Positions 24,778-32,572 of a DNA stretch of 64,000 nucleotides are shown in pieces. Every line of letters starts with the position of its first letter. Position 1 is the first letter of the stretch. The notes beneath the pieces are model-generated. The model saw only the letters and a list, made by a program, of their open reading frames with translations. It was not told the origin of the DNA and did not search any database. Position numbers and translations under genes: made by a program. The stretch comes from Acidimicrobiia bacterium (GTDB lineage: Bacteria > Actinomycetota > Acidimicrobiia > Spongiisociales > ZC4RG35). The DNA lies in contig PKRG01000009.1 in assembly GCA_017577575.1 (NCBI GenBank), positions 29,046 to 93,045 of the forward strand. The letters run 5' to 3'.

Positions 24778-25098
24778 ATGACGGATGACGACCGGGTCTT
24801 CAAGGCACTCGCCGACCCGACCCGTCGGTACCTTCTCGACCTGCTCTACGAGCGAGACGGCCGGTCGCTCACCGAGCTGGAATCGGGCTTGGAGATGTCC
24901 CGTTTCGGGGTGATGAAGCATCTCAAGGTGCTCGAGGAGGCCGGGCTGGTCGTGTCCCGGAAGGTGGGGCGCGAGAAGCTCCACTACCTGAACCCGGTTC
25001 CCATCCAGGCGATCCACGACCGGTGGATCCACAAGTACCGCGAGCGTCATGCGCAGGCGCTCAACGAGTTGAAGAGAGAACTGGAGGAGAAGCAATGA
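24778..25098 (+). CDS. ArsR-family winged-helix transcriptional regulator
   Basis: A 106-residue regulator. The winged helix-turn-helix spans VFKALADPTRRYLLDLL through LESGLEMSRFGVMKHLKVLEEAGLV (about residues 7-55), followed by the wing VSRKVGREKLHYLNP. It lacks an obvious cysteine metal site, so it is of the type paired with SRPBCC proteins rather than a metal sensor. ATG 24778 is preferred over the upstream in-frame ATG because it coincides with the predicted transcription start. It probably represses its own promoter through the overlapping palindrome. It overlaps the SRPBCC gene by 4 nt. Confidence 0.9.
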   Translation: MTDDDRVFKALADPTRRYLLDLLYERDGRSLTELESGLEMSRFGVMKHLKVLEEAGLVVSRKVGREKLHYLNPVPIQAIHDRWIHKYRERHAQALNELKRELEEKQ

Positions 25099-25598
25099 GC
25101 GACCGAGCACCGACCACCCAGGTGTACCGGGTGTTCATCAAGGCCAGCCCCGAGCAGGTGTGGGACGCCATCACGCAGCCCGAGTGGACCGTCCGCTACG
25201 GGTACGGCGGCACCATCGAATACGACCCGGGACTGCAGGCGGGAGCGAGCTATCGCATCCTCGCCGACGAGAAGATGCAGGCGTACGGCATGCCCGAGGT
25301 GCTCATCGTCGGGGAGGTGATCGAAGCCGACGCCCCCAACCGGCTGGCCCTGACGTGGCACGCCCAATGGGAGCCGAAGGAAGGGCCGACTCGCTTGACC
25401 TACGAGATCGGCCCGTGGATGGGGGACACCACCTCGCTGACTGTGACGCACGAGCTCGACGAAGCTCCCGGCCTGGCGGAGATGGTAGCCGGGAGAGTCG
25501 AGGGCGCCGGTGGCGGCTGGGCCGAGGTCCTCTCCGACCTGAAGTCGCTGCTGGAGACCGGCGAGCCGCTCTACGTCCTCCCGGACCCCGCGTCCTGA
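25095..25598 (+). CDS. SRPBCC/AHSA1-like domain protein
   Basis: A 167-residue START/Bet v1-like fold protein of the AHSA1 group. It begins VYRVFIKASPEQVWDAITQPEWTVRYGYGG and carries the typical EVIEADAPNRLALTWHAQW and TSLTVTHELDEAPG strands. Such proteins bind small hydrophobic ligands. Next to an ArsR regulator they are often thought to provide ligand binding for that circuit, though the ligand is rarely known. ATGA overlap with the regulator makes co-translation likely. A strong hairpin follows. Confidence 0.87.
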   Translation: MSDRAPTTQVYRVFIKASPEQVWDAITQPEWTVRYGYGGTIEYDPGLQAGASYRILADEKMQAYGMPEVLIVGEVIEADAPNRLALTWHAQWEPKEGPTRLTYEIGPWMGDTTSLTVTHELDEAPGLAEMVAGRVEGAGGGWAEVLSDLKSLLETGEPLYVLPDPAS

Positions 25599-25612
25599 GG
25601 CACTGGCGACCC

Positions 25613-25649
25613 GGGGCTGCACGGTGGGAGGAGACCACCGTGCGGCCCC
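25613..25649 (+). terminator. Stem-loop terminator after the ArsR-SRPBCC pair
   Basis: A 15-bp stem with one G-T pair: GGGGCTGCACGGTGG with CCACCGTGCGGCCCC around a 7-nt loop, beginning 14 bp after the stop codon. The tail is only TTCGT, so it may rely on stem strength. Confidence 0.65.
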
Positions 25650-25681
25650 TTCGTCCACGGCGCATCCGGACCGCACAGGAA

Positions 25682-25687
25682 TAGGGT
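25682..25687 (+). promoter_or_regulatory. -10 element for the leader peptide-ligD transcript
   Basis: TAGGGT, 6 nt before ATG 25694 of the nine-residue leader peptide. This fits the leaderless pattern of the window. Confidence 0.45.
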
Positions 25688-25693
25688 GGTGGG

Positions 25694-25723
25694 ATGACCC
25701 GTCGCCGCCGGGACCGAAGATGA
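25694..25723 (+). CDS. Arg-rich nine-residue leader peptide coupled to the DNA ligase gene
   Basis: ATG follows TAGGGT by 6 nt and opens a nine-codon frame, MTRRRRDRR. Its TGA (25721-25723) overlaps the ATG of the ligase gene as ATGA. The ligase start lies 33 nt downstream of the -10 and has no clear Shine-Dalgarno, so ribosomes entering leaderlessly at the short frame and re-initiating would explain its translation. Six of nine residues are arginine. Whether this adds control is unknown, and the frame could be chance. Confidence 0.4.
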   Translation: MTRRRRDRR

Positions 25724-27216
25724 CCGACGATTCCGAGTACCGGCGCAAGCGAGACTTCGAGCGGACCCCGGAGCCGCCGGCGACGGAGGTGAGCGGCGAC
25801 GTCGACCCGCTCACCGCCCCTCCCGGCGAGACCTTCGTCATCCAACAGCACTACGCCACCCGGCTCCACCACGACGTGCGGCTGGAGATGTTCAACGGCC
25901 CGGCGCCGGTGCTGGTCTCGTGGGCGGTCCCCAAGGGCCTGCCCCGGGCGCGTGGAGAGCGGCATCTGGCGATCCGCACCGAGGACCACCCGATGGAGTA
26001 CGCCACGTTCTCGGGAACGATCCCGGCGGGCGAGTACGGCGGCGGTGAGGTGCGGATATTCGACTCCGGCACGTACGAGATGGTCGGCCGCACCGAGGAC
26101 CGAATCACTTTCCGCCTGCACGGGAATCGGCTCCAGGGGACATATCACCTCGTCCACACCGGTGTCGCCGACGGAAAGGACCAGTGGCTCGCCCTGCTGT
26201 CGGAGGACGAGCGGCCACCCAGGGAGGATCCGCCCCCGCTGGAGCCGATGCTCGCCACCCTCACCGACGGGCCCTTCGACGACCCGGCCTGGGGGTTCGA
26301 GCCCAAGTGGGATGGGGTGCGCGCCCTGGCCGTGTGCGACACGTCCACCCGGCTCTTCTCCCGGAACGGAAAGGACGTCACCTCCGGCTACCCGGAGCTC
26401 GCCGGCCTCCACGACCGGCTGGTGGCACTGGACGCGGTCGTCGACGGCGAGATAGTGGCGTTCCAGGACGGCAGGCCCTCGTTCCAATCGCTGCAACAGA
26501 GGATGCACGTGCGGGAGCCGCGCCGAGTGGAGGCACTGGCGAAGCGGATCCCGGTCGTGTTCATGGCCTTCGACCTCCTCTACCTCGACGGGAAGGACCT
26601 CACGGACGAGCCGCTGCGGCAGCGACGCGAGGCCCTGGAGGAGATCCTCGTGCCCGACGACCACGTCCAGTTGTCGCCCCTCGTCGAAGGGGCCGGCGAG
26701 GCTCTGTATCGGGCCGCGGAAGAGCGGGGCCTCGAGGGCATCGTCGCCAAGCGTCTCGACTCCCGATACGAGACCGGGGCACGATCGCGCGCCTGGCTGA
26801 AGGTGAAGCTCACCTTCGACGCCGACGTGGTGATCGTCGGCTGGACCGAAGGCGAGGGGCGGCGCCGGGGCCGGATCGGCTCCCTGGTCATGGCCGTCTA
26901 CGACTCGGAAGGCATCCGTTACGTCGGAAACGTCGGCACCGGCTTCGACCGGGCCGCGCTCGAAGACGCCGCCCGACGCCTCGAAGCCATCGAGACGTCC
27001 GACCCGCCGTTCGATCGTTCGGTGATCCGCTCCAGCCCGGAGCTGCGTCGTGCCCACTGGGTAGAGCCGCGGCTCGTGGCCGTCGTCGAGCATCGCCAGC
27101 TCACCGATGCCGGCCGCCTGCGAGCCCCCTCCTTCAAAGGGTGGCGGGACGACAAGGCACCGCAGGAGTGCACCTTCGACCAGTTGCAGCCGGCGCCACC
27201 CCGGGGAGAACCCTGA
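25720..27216 (+). CDS. ligD: LigD-type ATP-dependent DNA ligase with 3'-phosphoesterase domain
   Basis: A 498-residue nonhomologous end-joining enzyme. Residues 37-165 form the 3'-phosphoesterase domain, with H44, H50 and D52 of the H-x-x-x-R-x-H-x-D metal site (HYATRLHHD) and H90. Residues 175-380 form the nucleotidyltransferase domain, with the adenylated lysine K196 in EPKWDGVR and motif IV near LEGIVAKRLDS. The OB-fold with motif V/VI (WLKVK, about 390-490) follows. The polymerase domain found in full-length mycobacterial or Pseudomonas LigD is absent, and no ku gene is in the window. It joins breaks after end clean-up. Confidence 0.9.
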   Translation: MTDDSEYRRKRDFERTPEPPATEVSGDVDPLTAPPGETFVIQQHYATRLHHDVRLEMFNGPAPVLVSWAVPKGLPRARGERHLAIRTEDHPMEYATFSGTIPAGEYGGGEVRIFDSGTYEMVGRTEDRITFRLHGNRLQGTYHLVHTGVADGKDQWLALLSEDERPPREDPPPLEPMLATLTDGPFDDPAWGFEPKWDGVRALAVCDTSTRLFSRNGKDVTSGYPELAGLHDRLVALDAVVDGEIVAFQDGRPSFQSLQQRMHVREPRRVEALAKRIPVVFMAFDLLYLDGKDLTDEPLRQRREALEEILVPDDHVQLSPLVEGAGEALYRAAEERGLEGIVAKRLDSRYETGARSRAWLKVKLTFDADVVIVGWTEGEGRRRGRIGSLVMAVYDSEGIRYVGNVGTGFDRAALEDAARRLEAIETSDPPFDRSVIRSSPELRRAHWVEPRLVAVVEHRQLTDAGRLRAPSFKGWRDDKAPQECTFDQLQPAPPRGEP

Positions 27217-27222
27217 GCACGC

Positions 27223-27247
27223 GCTCCGGGGACGTACTCCCCGGGGC
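27223..27247 (+). terminator. Stem-loop after ligD
   Basis: A 10-bp hairpin around CCGGGGA/TCCCCGG with loop CGTAC, starting 7 bp after the ligD stop. It lacks a T run. Confidence 0.4.
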
Positions 27248-27328
27248 GGACGGCACCTCCCCGCCGATGCACTCACGGTGGTAGCCCGGAACCTGCCCAC
27301 GGCAGACGAGATCCGGCGGCCCTTCCCA

Positions 27329-27334
27329 TACGTT
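27329..27334 (+). promoter_or_regulatory. Putative -10 element of the DoxX-like gene
   Basis: TACGTT gives a predicted leader of about 28 nt that includes the GGAGGGAG ribosome-binding site before ATG 27369. Confidence 0.4.
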
Positions 27335-27368
27335 GGCGACGTTCGTTCGCTGACCACGGAGGGAGAAC

Positions 27369-27848
27369 ATGCAACCGACTCGTGTCCGACAGACAGCCGT
27401 CGAGACGGCAACCGACCGCGCCCTGGAGTTGGCCCGCCGCTTCGGCCCGGCGGTCCTGAGGGTGTCTCTGGCAGTGGTGTTCGTGTGGTTCGGGGCGCTG
27501 AAGGTGCTCGGCGTTTCGCCGGTGGCCGAGTTCGTGGCGAACACGGTCCCGTTCCTTCCCGGCGACCTGTTCGTGCTCGGGCTGGGCGTGGTCGAAGTGG
27601 TGTTGGGCGCCGCCTTGGTGATGGGGCGCAGCCCGTTGATCGCCCTGGCCATCGCCGCCCATCTCGCCGGGACTTTCCTGGCTCTGCTCACCCAGCCGGA
27701 GGTGACGTTCCAGGGAGGCAACCTGACCCTCCTCACCACCGAAGGCGAGTTCGTGATCAAGAACCTGGTCCTCATCGGCGCCGCCCTCACCGTGGCCGGG
27801 CACTCCCGGCGCCAGGTGACCGAGGAGAACTTCGCCAAGGCCGCCTGA
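27369..27848 (+). CDS. DoxX/YkgB-like membrane protein
   Basis: A 159-residue membrane protein with about four helices. The FGPAVLRVSLAVVFVWFGALKVLG start and the FLPGDLFVLGLGVVEVVLGAALVMG and VIKNLVLIGAALTV helices resemble the DoxX-like and DUF417/YkgB groups. Function is not established. Some relatives are linked to thiol or quinone redox stress. A GGAGGGAG site precedes ATG. Two strong hairpins separate it from the convergent glnA. Confidence 0.75.
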   Translation: MQPTRVRQTAVETATDRALELARRFGPAVLRVSLAVVFVWFGALKVLGVSPVAEFVANTVPFLPGDLFVLGLGVVEVVLGAALVMGRSPLIALAIAAHLAGTFLALLTQPEVTFQGGNLTLLTTEGEFVIKNLVLIGAALTVAGHSRRQVTEENFAKAA

Positions 27849-27855
27849 CGAGATG

Positions 27856-27932
27856 TTCGCCCACGTTTCGTGCGCTCCGTCACGAAACGTGGGCGAACCC
27901 TGGAATGGCCCCGGCGGCGACGCCGGGGCCAT
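27856..27932. terminator. Two tandem hairpins between the DoxX-like gene and glnA
   Basis: The first is a perfect 17-bp inverted repeat (27856-27872 and 27881-27897, loop CGCTCCGT). The second is a perfect 11-bp one, ATGGCCCCGGC/GCCGGGGCCAT (27905-27915 and 27922-27932, loop GGCGAC). They lie between convergent genes and probably stop transcription from both sides. Neither has a long T run. Confidence 0.7.
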
Positions 27933-27940
27933 CGATCTGT

Positions 27941-29362
27941 CTAGATGTCGTAGTAGAGGACGAATTCGTAGGGGTGAGGCCGCAGCCGGATCGCATCGAC
28001 CTCCTTCTCCCGCTTGTACTCGATCCATGTCTCGATGAGACCCGGGGTGAACACGCCGCCCTCGAGCAGGAACTCGTGGTCTTCCTCCAGGGCGTCCAGC
28101 GCTTCGCTGAGGCTGGAAGGCACCGACGGGAGGTTGGCCAGCTCCTCGGGGGGCAGGTCGTAGATGTCCTTGTCGACCGGGTCCGGCGGCTCGATCTTGT
28201 TCTGGATGCCGTCGATGCCCGCCATGAGCATCGCCGAGAAGGCGAGGTACGGGTTGCAGGACGGGTCGGGGCAGCGGAACTCGAGCCGCTTGGCGGCCGG
28301 GCTCTGTGAATACATCGGGATGCGGACGGCGGCCGAGCGGTTGCGGTTCGAGTACACCAGATTCACCGGAGCCTCGTAGCCCGGCACCAACCGGTGGTAC
28401 GAGTTGGTCGTCGGGGCGGCGAACGCCAGCACCGCCGGCGCATGGGCGAGGAGGCCGCCGATGTACCAACGGGCCACGTCCGACAGGCCGGCGTAACCGG
28501 ACTCGTCGTAGAACAGCGGCTCACCGTTGGCCCACAGCGACTGGTGGGTGTGCATCCCCGAGCCGTTGTCCTCGAAGATCGGCTTGGGCATGAAGGTGAC
28601 GGTCTTGCCCGCCTGCCACGCCACCGACTTCACGATGTACTTGTAGAGCGTGACCTTGTCGGCGGTGCGCAGCAGGGTGTCGTACTTGATGTCGATCTCG
28701 GCTTGCCCGGCGGTGCCGACCTCGTGGTGCTGGACCTCGATGTCGATTCCCGCCTGGATGAGGCGGCGGGTCATCTCCGACCGCAGGTCCTGGTAGTGGT
28801 CGGTCGGCGGGACGGGGAAGTAGCCCTCCTTGTAGCGCGGCTTGTAGGCCAGGTTCCGGCCGTCCTCCTCCGCGCCGGAGTTCCACGCGCCTTCCACCGA
28901 GTCCACGAAGTAGAAGGCGGAGTGCTGGTTCTGGGCGAACCGGGCGGAGTCGAAGATGTAGAACTCGGCCTCCGGCCCCCAATACGAGGTGTCGGCGATG
29001 CCGGTCGCTTTCAGGTAGTCCTCGGCCTTCTTCGCCACGTACCGGGGGTCGCGCTCGTAGGGCTCCTTGGTGACCGGGTCGTGGACGAAGCAGTAGAGGA
29101 TCAGCGTCTTGTGCTCACGGAAAGGATCCTCGACCGCGGTGGTGGGGTCGGGGATCAGGATCATGTCCGATTCCTGGATCTGCTGGAAACCCCGGATCGA
29201 GGAGCCGTCGAAACCGTACCCGTCCTCGAAGGCGTCGGCCGTCAGGTAGGCCGACGGGATGGTGAAGTGCTGGACCTGGCCAGGCAGGTCACAGAAACGC
29301 AGATCGACGAACTCGAAGCCTTCGTCGGCGACCTTCTTCAGGACTTCCTGAGGTGTGGACAT
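27941..29362 (-). CDS. glnA: Glutamine synthetase, type I (beta subgroup)
   Basis: A 473-residue enzyme that makes glutamine from glutamate, ammonia and ATP as a dodecamer. It shows the GYGFDGSSIRGF latch, the metal and glutamate ligands in WGPEAEFYIFD and HHEVGTAGQAEID, the KPIFEDNGSGMHTHQSLW ATP region and NRSAAVRIP. DKDIYDLPPEE carries the conserved Tyr that adenylyltransferase modifies in GSI-beta enzymes, so post-translational control is likely. AGAGAGGA precedes ATG. A possible GlnR site lies upstream. Its product feeds PurL, PurF and PurQ encoded further along the window. Confidence 0.97.
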   Translation of the reverse strand: MSTPQEVLKKVADEGFEFVDLRFCDLPGQVQHFTIPSAYLTADAFEDGYGFDGSSIRGFQQIQESDMILIPDPTTAVEDPFREHKTLILYCFVHDPVTKEPYERDPRYVAKKAEDYLKATGIADTSYWGPEAEFYIFDSARFAQNQHSAFYFVDSVEGAWNSGAEEDGRNLAYKPRYKEGYFPVPPTDHYQDLRSEMTRRLIQAGIDIEVQHHEVGTAGQAEIDIKYDTLLRTADKVTLYKYIVKSVAWQAGKTVTFMPKPIFEDNGSGMHTHQSLWANGEPLFYDESGYAGLSDVARWYIGGLLAHAPAVLAFAAPTTNSYHRLVPGYEAPVNLVYSNRNRSAAVRIPMYSQSPAAKRLEFRCPDPSCNPYLAFSAMLMAGIDGIQNKIEPPDPVDKDIYDLPPEELANLPSVPSSLSEALDALEEDHEFLLEGGVFTPGLIETWIEYKREKEVDAIRLRPHPYEFVLYYDI

Positions 29363-29407
29363 GTGTTTCCTCTCTGTGGAGCGTCGGCGGCATTGAACAG
29401 TGGGTCG

Positions 29408-29434
29408 ATTTCTCGCTGGTTGAGCGATTGTTAC
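29408..29434 (-). promoter_or_regulatory. Possible GlnR-type binding site upstream of glnA
   Basis: On the reverse strand GTAAC, 6 nt, TCAAC, 6 nt, GAAAT resembles the actinobacterial GlnR pattern of alternating GTnAC and GAAAC half-sites with 6-nt spacing. It lies 45-70 bp upstream of the glnA ATG. The middle half-site is imperfect. Confidence 0.35.
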
Positions 29435-29443
29435 GACTGTGTT

Positions 29444-30592
29444 TCAGCCGGCTCCGAGTGTCGGGCCGGAGTCGGGCAGTGGTTCATCCACCTCGAAGGT
29501 GGTCGCCGCCGACACCTTGCCGTTGACGACCAGCTCCACGCGATGGGTGCCCGGATACGGGGTGCGCGTCGTCTGGCGGGCCAGCGAGACGGTCTTCGCC
29601 ACTTCGAGCCGCCCACCCGCCTCGATGCGGGCTTCCTTTCCCTTGAACACCTTCGGTGACGAGCCGTTCCGCTTCACGAAGTGGACCCTGAAGTCGACGA
29701 GCGCCGACCGCGCCGAGGTCGCCCGGTTGGCGACGACAGCCCGCAGCCTCGTTCTGTCGCCGATCCGTACCCGACGGGGGACCACCGCGAGCTCCTCGAC
29801 CTCGATGCCGTCCCGCTCGGCGTAGCCGAGCACCTCCAGGGCGCCTCGATGGCCCAGCTTGACCAGGGTGCGCATGCCGTGACGGACCAGTCGAGCCCGC
29901 TCCGGCCGTCGCAGCCAGCGCCGCGCCACTTCGACCGCCAGGTCGGGGTGGTCCTTGGAGATGTCGTTGAGGTTGTTGGCCACCGAGCGCCGCACGTATT
30001 CGGCGCGGTCGTCTTTCAGCAGTTCGAGGAGATCGACGACCGGCGACGGGTCGTCGATGAACCGCTGGAGGCGAGGTGCCCAGGGCAGGCGCGGCCGGGT
30101 TCCTTCCGAGACCAGACGACGCACGTGCATGTCGGGGTCGGAGGCCCACTCCCGCAGTTGCGCCAGCGTCCGCTGGGTGTGGGCATCGAGGAACGTCCGG
30201 ATGCTGTACTCGGCGGTGAAGCGGCGGGTGACCTCGTGCTGGAACCACATCGCCTCCTCGAAGTGGTCGAGTCCGTGGTCGGCCACGAAGTAGACGTGAG
30301 GCAGGTAGACGAACGCCGCCATCCCGCCGGATTCACGGTCGCCCAGGGGCGGCCCGAGCGATGCCCCGAGGACTCTTAGCGCCTCGCCCCGGTCGGCGGG
30401 CAGCGTGGCCGCCAACGCCGCCGAGATCAGACGGGCTCTCGGGGTCAGTTCCAGATCCCCGAACCCGTCGGAGGCGCGGCGCACGAACTCGGAACGGGGG
30501 AAAGCGGGATGCACGGCGGCGATGTCGGCCGCGATCCGCTCGATCACCTCCGGCCCGAACGAGTCCTTGAGCGGCTCCGCCACGAGCCGCAT
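29444..30592 (-). CDS. AlkD-like HEAT-repeat protein (DNA alkylation repair family)
   Basis: A 382-residue, largely helical protein. It starts with LKDSFGPEVIERIAADI. It contains the HEAT-like repeats of the DNA alkylation repair family: MWFQHEVTRRFTAEYSIRTFL, LREWASDPDMHVRRLVSEGTRPRLPW and DDRAEYVRRSVANNLNDISKDHPDL. The last segment is a particularly typical signature. AlkD enzymes excise positively charged alkylated bases. The catalytic Trp/Asp pair cannot be assigned with certainty. The last 100 residues are beta-rich, an extension beyond AlkD. It follows the DinB-like gene by 11 bp and is probably in one operon. Confidence 0.8.
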   Translation of the reverse strand: MRLVAEPLKDSFGPEVIERIAADIAAVHPAFPRSEFVRRASDGFGDLELTPRARLISAALAATLPADRGEALRVLGASLGPPLGDRESGGMAAFVYLPHVYFVADHGLDHFEEAMWFQHEVTRRFTAEYSIRTFLDAHTQRTLAQLREWASDPDMHVRRLVSEGTRPRLPWAPRLQRFIDDPSPVVDLLELLKDDRAEYVRRSVANNLNDISKDHPDLAVEVARRWLRRPERARLVRHGMRTLVKLGHRGALEVLGYAERDGIEVEELAVVPRRVRIGDRTRLRAVVANRATSARSALVDFRVHFVKRNGSSPKVFKGKEARIEAGGRLEVAKTVSLARQTTRTPYPGTHRVELVVNGKVSAATTFEVDEPLPDSGPTLGAG

Positions 30593-30603
30593 CCTAGGCG
30601 CGG

Positions 30604-31194
30604 CTACGACGCGGCCCGGGACGGGGGCCTCCACGCCGGGTCCCGCCCCAGGAAGGCGACGTAGCGCTCGACGATGCCGGCGTCGGGCGCGGTGGGCACC
30701 ACCGGGCGGAACTGGCCCTCGCCGAAGCCGCGGTACTCGGGCGCGATCGTCCGGGGAGCAGCTTCCAGCGCCGCCTCGACGAGGTCGTCCTCGAATGGAT
30801 ACGCCTGACCCGTCGCCACCGACAGGTCCCAGCCGTGACCCGGGTACTCCATCGTCATCATGTCGCGGACCATCGAAGCGGGGATGCTGGCTTTCACCAT
30901 CCGGAGCCGGCGATCCAGCCCACCTTCGGCCAGGCCCTCGATCGCCGAGTGGCCGGCACGGCGAAAGGCTTCGGCGTGGCCGGTGTTCACCAGGTAGTGG
31001 TTCGGGTCGCGCACGGCGTCCGTCTCCCAGGTGGCGGCTTCGAAGATGTGGATCCAGCCGACGAGGTGGTCGACCAGATCCCTCACGGTGAACTCCTCGC
31101 ACGGAGTGGAGTCGTCCCAGGATCGGTCGGGCACGCCTTCGATTAGGTCGGCCATGTGGTCGATGGCCCGGTGCAGCATCTCGAAATCGGACAT
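30604..31194 (-). CDS. TIGR03086/mycothiol-dependent maleylpyruvate isomerase-like (DinB-type) protein
   Basis: A 196-residue four-helix DinB/MDMPI-type protein. The segment DSTPCEEFTVRDLVDHLVGWIHIF carries the first metal-binding histidine. MMTMEYPGHGWDLSVATGQ supplies the H-x-x-D pair typical of TIGR03086 proteins, which are largely actinobacterial and may use mycothiol. The substrate is unknown. TAGGTT lies 6 nt before ATG, so the transcript may be leaderless. It leads into the AlkD-like gene. Confidence 0.87.
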   Translation of the reverse strand: MSDFEMLHRAIDHMADLIEGVPDRSWDDSTPCEEFTVRDLVDHLVGWIHIFEAATWETDAVRDPNHYLVNTGHAEAFRRAGHSAIEGLAEGGLDRRLRMVKASIPASMVRDMMTMEYPGHGWDLSVATGQAYPFEDDLVEAALEAAPRTIAPEYRGFGEGQFRPVVPTAPDAGIVERYVAFLGRDPAWRPPSRAAS

Positions 31195-31200
31195 GCCTCC

Positions 31201-31206
31201 AACCTA
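31201..31206 (-). promoter_or_regulatory. -10 element for the TIGR03086-AlkD-like unit
   Basis: Reverse-strand TAGGTT, spacer GGAGGC of 6 nt, then ATG. The GGAGG in the spacer touches the start codon too closely to serve as an ordinary ribosome-binding site. Confidence 0.5.
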
Positions 31207-31274
31207 CGAAGGCGTCCGTCTTCGGTCTTGAACTAATGCGACAACCGCCAGACGAGGCCGACGGCCCGGTCCGC

Positions 31275-31280
31275 TAGCGT
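31275..31280 (+). promoter_or_regulatory. -10 element for leaderless purA-purD transcript
   Basis: TAGCGT, 7 nt before the purA ATG. No Shine-Dalgarno sequence. Confidence 0.5.
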
Positions 31281-31287
31281 CTCGGCT

Positions 31288-32562
31288 ATGCCTGCCACCA
31301 TCGTGCTCGGCGCCCAATGGGGCGACGAAGGCAAAGGTCGAGTCGTCGACGTGTTCGCCGAACACGCCGACTTCGTCGTGCGCTACCAGGGCGGGAACAA
31401 CGCCGGGCACACGATCATCGTCGGCGACCAGCGCCTGGCGCTGTCGCTGATCCCGTCGGGGATCCTGTACCCGAACTGCATCCCGGTGATCGCCTCCGGG
31501 ACGGTCGTCGACCCCAAGGTGCTGCTGGCGGAGATGGACATGGCCGCCGAGAAGAACCTCGACCCGTCCCGGGTGAGGCTCTCCGCCAACGCCCACCTGA
31601 TCATGCCTTGGCACCGCAAGCTCGACGCCGTCAAGGAGCGGTACCTGGGCCGCAACCAGATCGGCACGACCCGCAAGGGCATCGGTCCCGCCTACACCGA
31701 CAAGTACGCCCGGACCGGGATCCGGGTGCAGGACCTTTTCGACCCGAAGATCTTCGCCTCGAAGGTGGAGACCGCCCTCGAGGACGTGAACAAGGTCCTC
31801 CCCCGGGTCTACAACACGCTCCCCATGGCCGGCGACCAGATCGTCGAGGAGTACCTGGGATACGCCGAGCGCCTCGAGCCCCACGTCACCGACACCTCCC
31901 TCCTGCTCTGGGAGGGGCTGCAGCAGGGCAAGCAGGTGCTGTTCGAGGGAGCCCAGGGCACCCTGCTCGACGTCGACCACGGCACATATCCGTTCGTGAC
32001 CTCCTCCAACCCCACGGCCGGCGGGGCACTGGTCGGATCGGGCATCGGCCCCAAGGCAGTGGACGAGATCATCGGCGTGGCGAAGGCGTACATCTCCCGG
32101 GTGGGAACCGGGCCGTTCCCCACCGAGCTCCACGACGAGATCGGCGACAAGATGATCGAGCTGGGCGGGGAGTACGGGACGGTCACAGGTAGGCGGCGAC
32201 GTTGTGGCTGGCTGGACCTGGTGGCGCTGCGTTATGCGACGCGCATCAACACGTTCACCCGGCTCTTCCTGACCAAGCTCGACATCCTCTCGGCGTTCGA
32301 CACCATCAAGGTGGCGGTCGCCTACCGGTACCAGGGGGAGGTATTCACCGAGTTCCCCCGCCAGCAGCGGGTCCTCTACGAGTGCGAGCCGATATACGAA
32401 GAGCTGCACGGCTGGAAGACGGACATCAGCGGGGCTCGCAGCTTCGGCGACCTCCCGCCGGAAGCACGCGCCTACGTCGAGTACATCTCGGAGCGGGTCG
32501 GGGTGCCGATCGGATGGGTGTCGGTGGGGCCGGAGCGGTCCCAGATGATCGAGATCGACTGA
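31288..32562 (+). CDS. purA: Adenylosuccinate synthetase
   Basis: A 424-residue enzyme that joins IMP and aspartate with GTP in the first committed step to AMP. The P-loop variant GAQWGDEGKGRVVD (residues 8-21) opens the protein. QYQGGNNAGHTI-type residues follow, then GIGPAYTDKYARTGIRV, the FEGAQGTLLDVDHGTYPFVTSSNP active-site segment and the GTP-binding TKLDILSAFDTI. It is full length for the family. purD begins 10 bp downstream. Confidence 0.98.
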   Translation: MPATIVLGAQWGDEGKGRVVDVFAEHADFVVRYQGGNNAGHTIIVGDQRLALSLIPSGILYPNCIPVIASGTVVDPKVLLAEMDMAAEKNLDPSRVRLSANAHLIMPWHRKLDAVKERYLGRNQIGTTRKGIGPAYTDKYARTGIRVQDLFDPKIFASKVETALEDVNKVLPRVYNTLPMAGDQIVEEYLGYAERLEPHVTDTSLLLWEGLQQGKQVLFEGAQGTLLDVDHGTYPFVTSSNPTAGGALVGSGIGPKAVDEIIGVAKAYISRVGTGPFPTELHDEIGDKMIELGGEYGTVTGRRRRCGWLDLVALRYATRINTFTRLFLTKLDILSAFDTIKVAVAYRYQGEVFTEFPRQQRVLYECEPIYEELHGWKTDISGARSFGDLPPEARAYVEYISERVGVPIGWVSVGPERSQMIEID

Positions 32563-32572
32563 TGTGTGAGCG

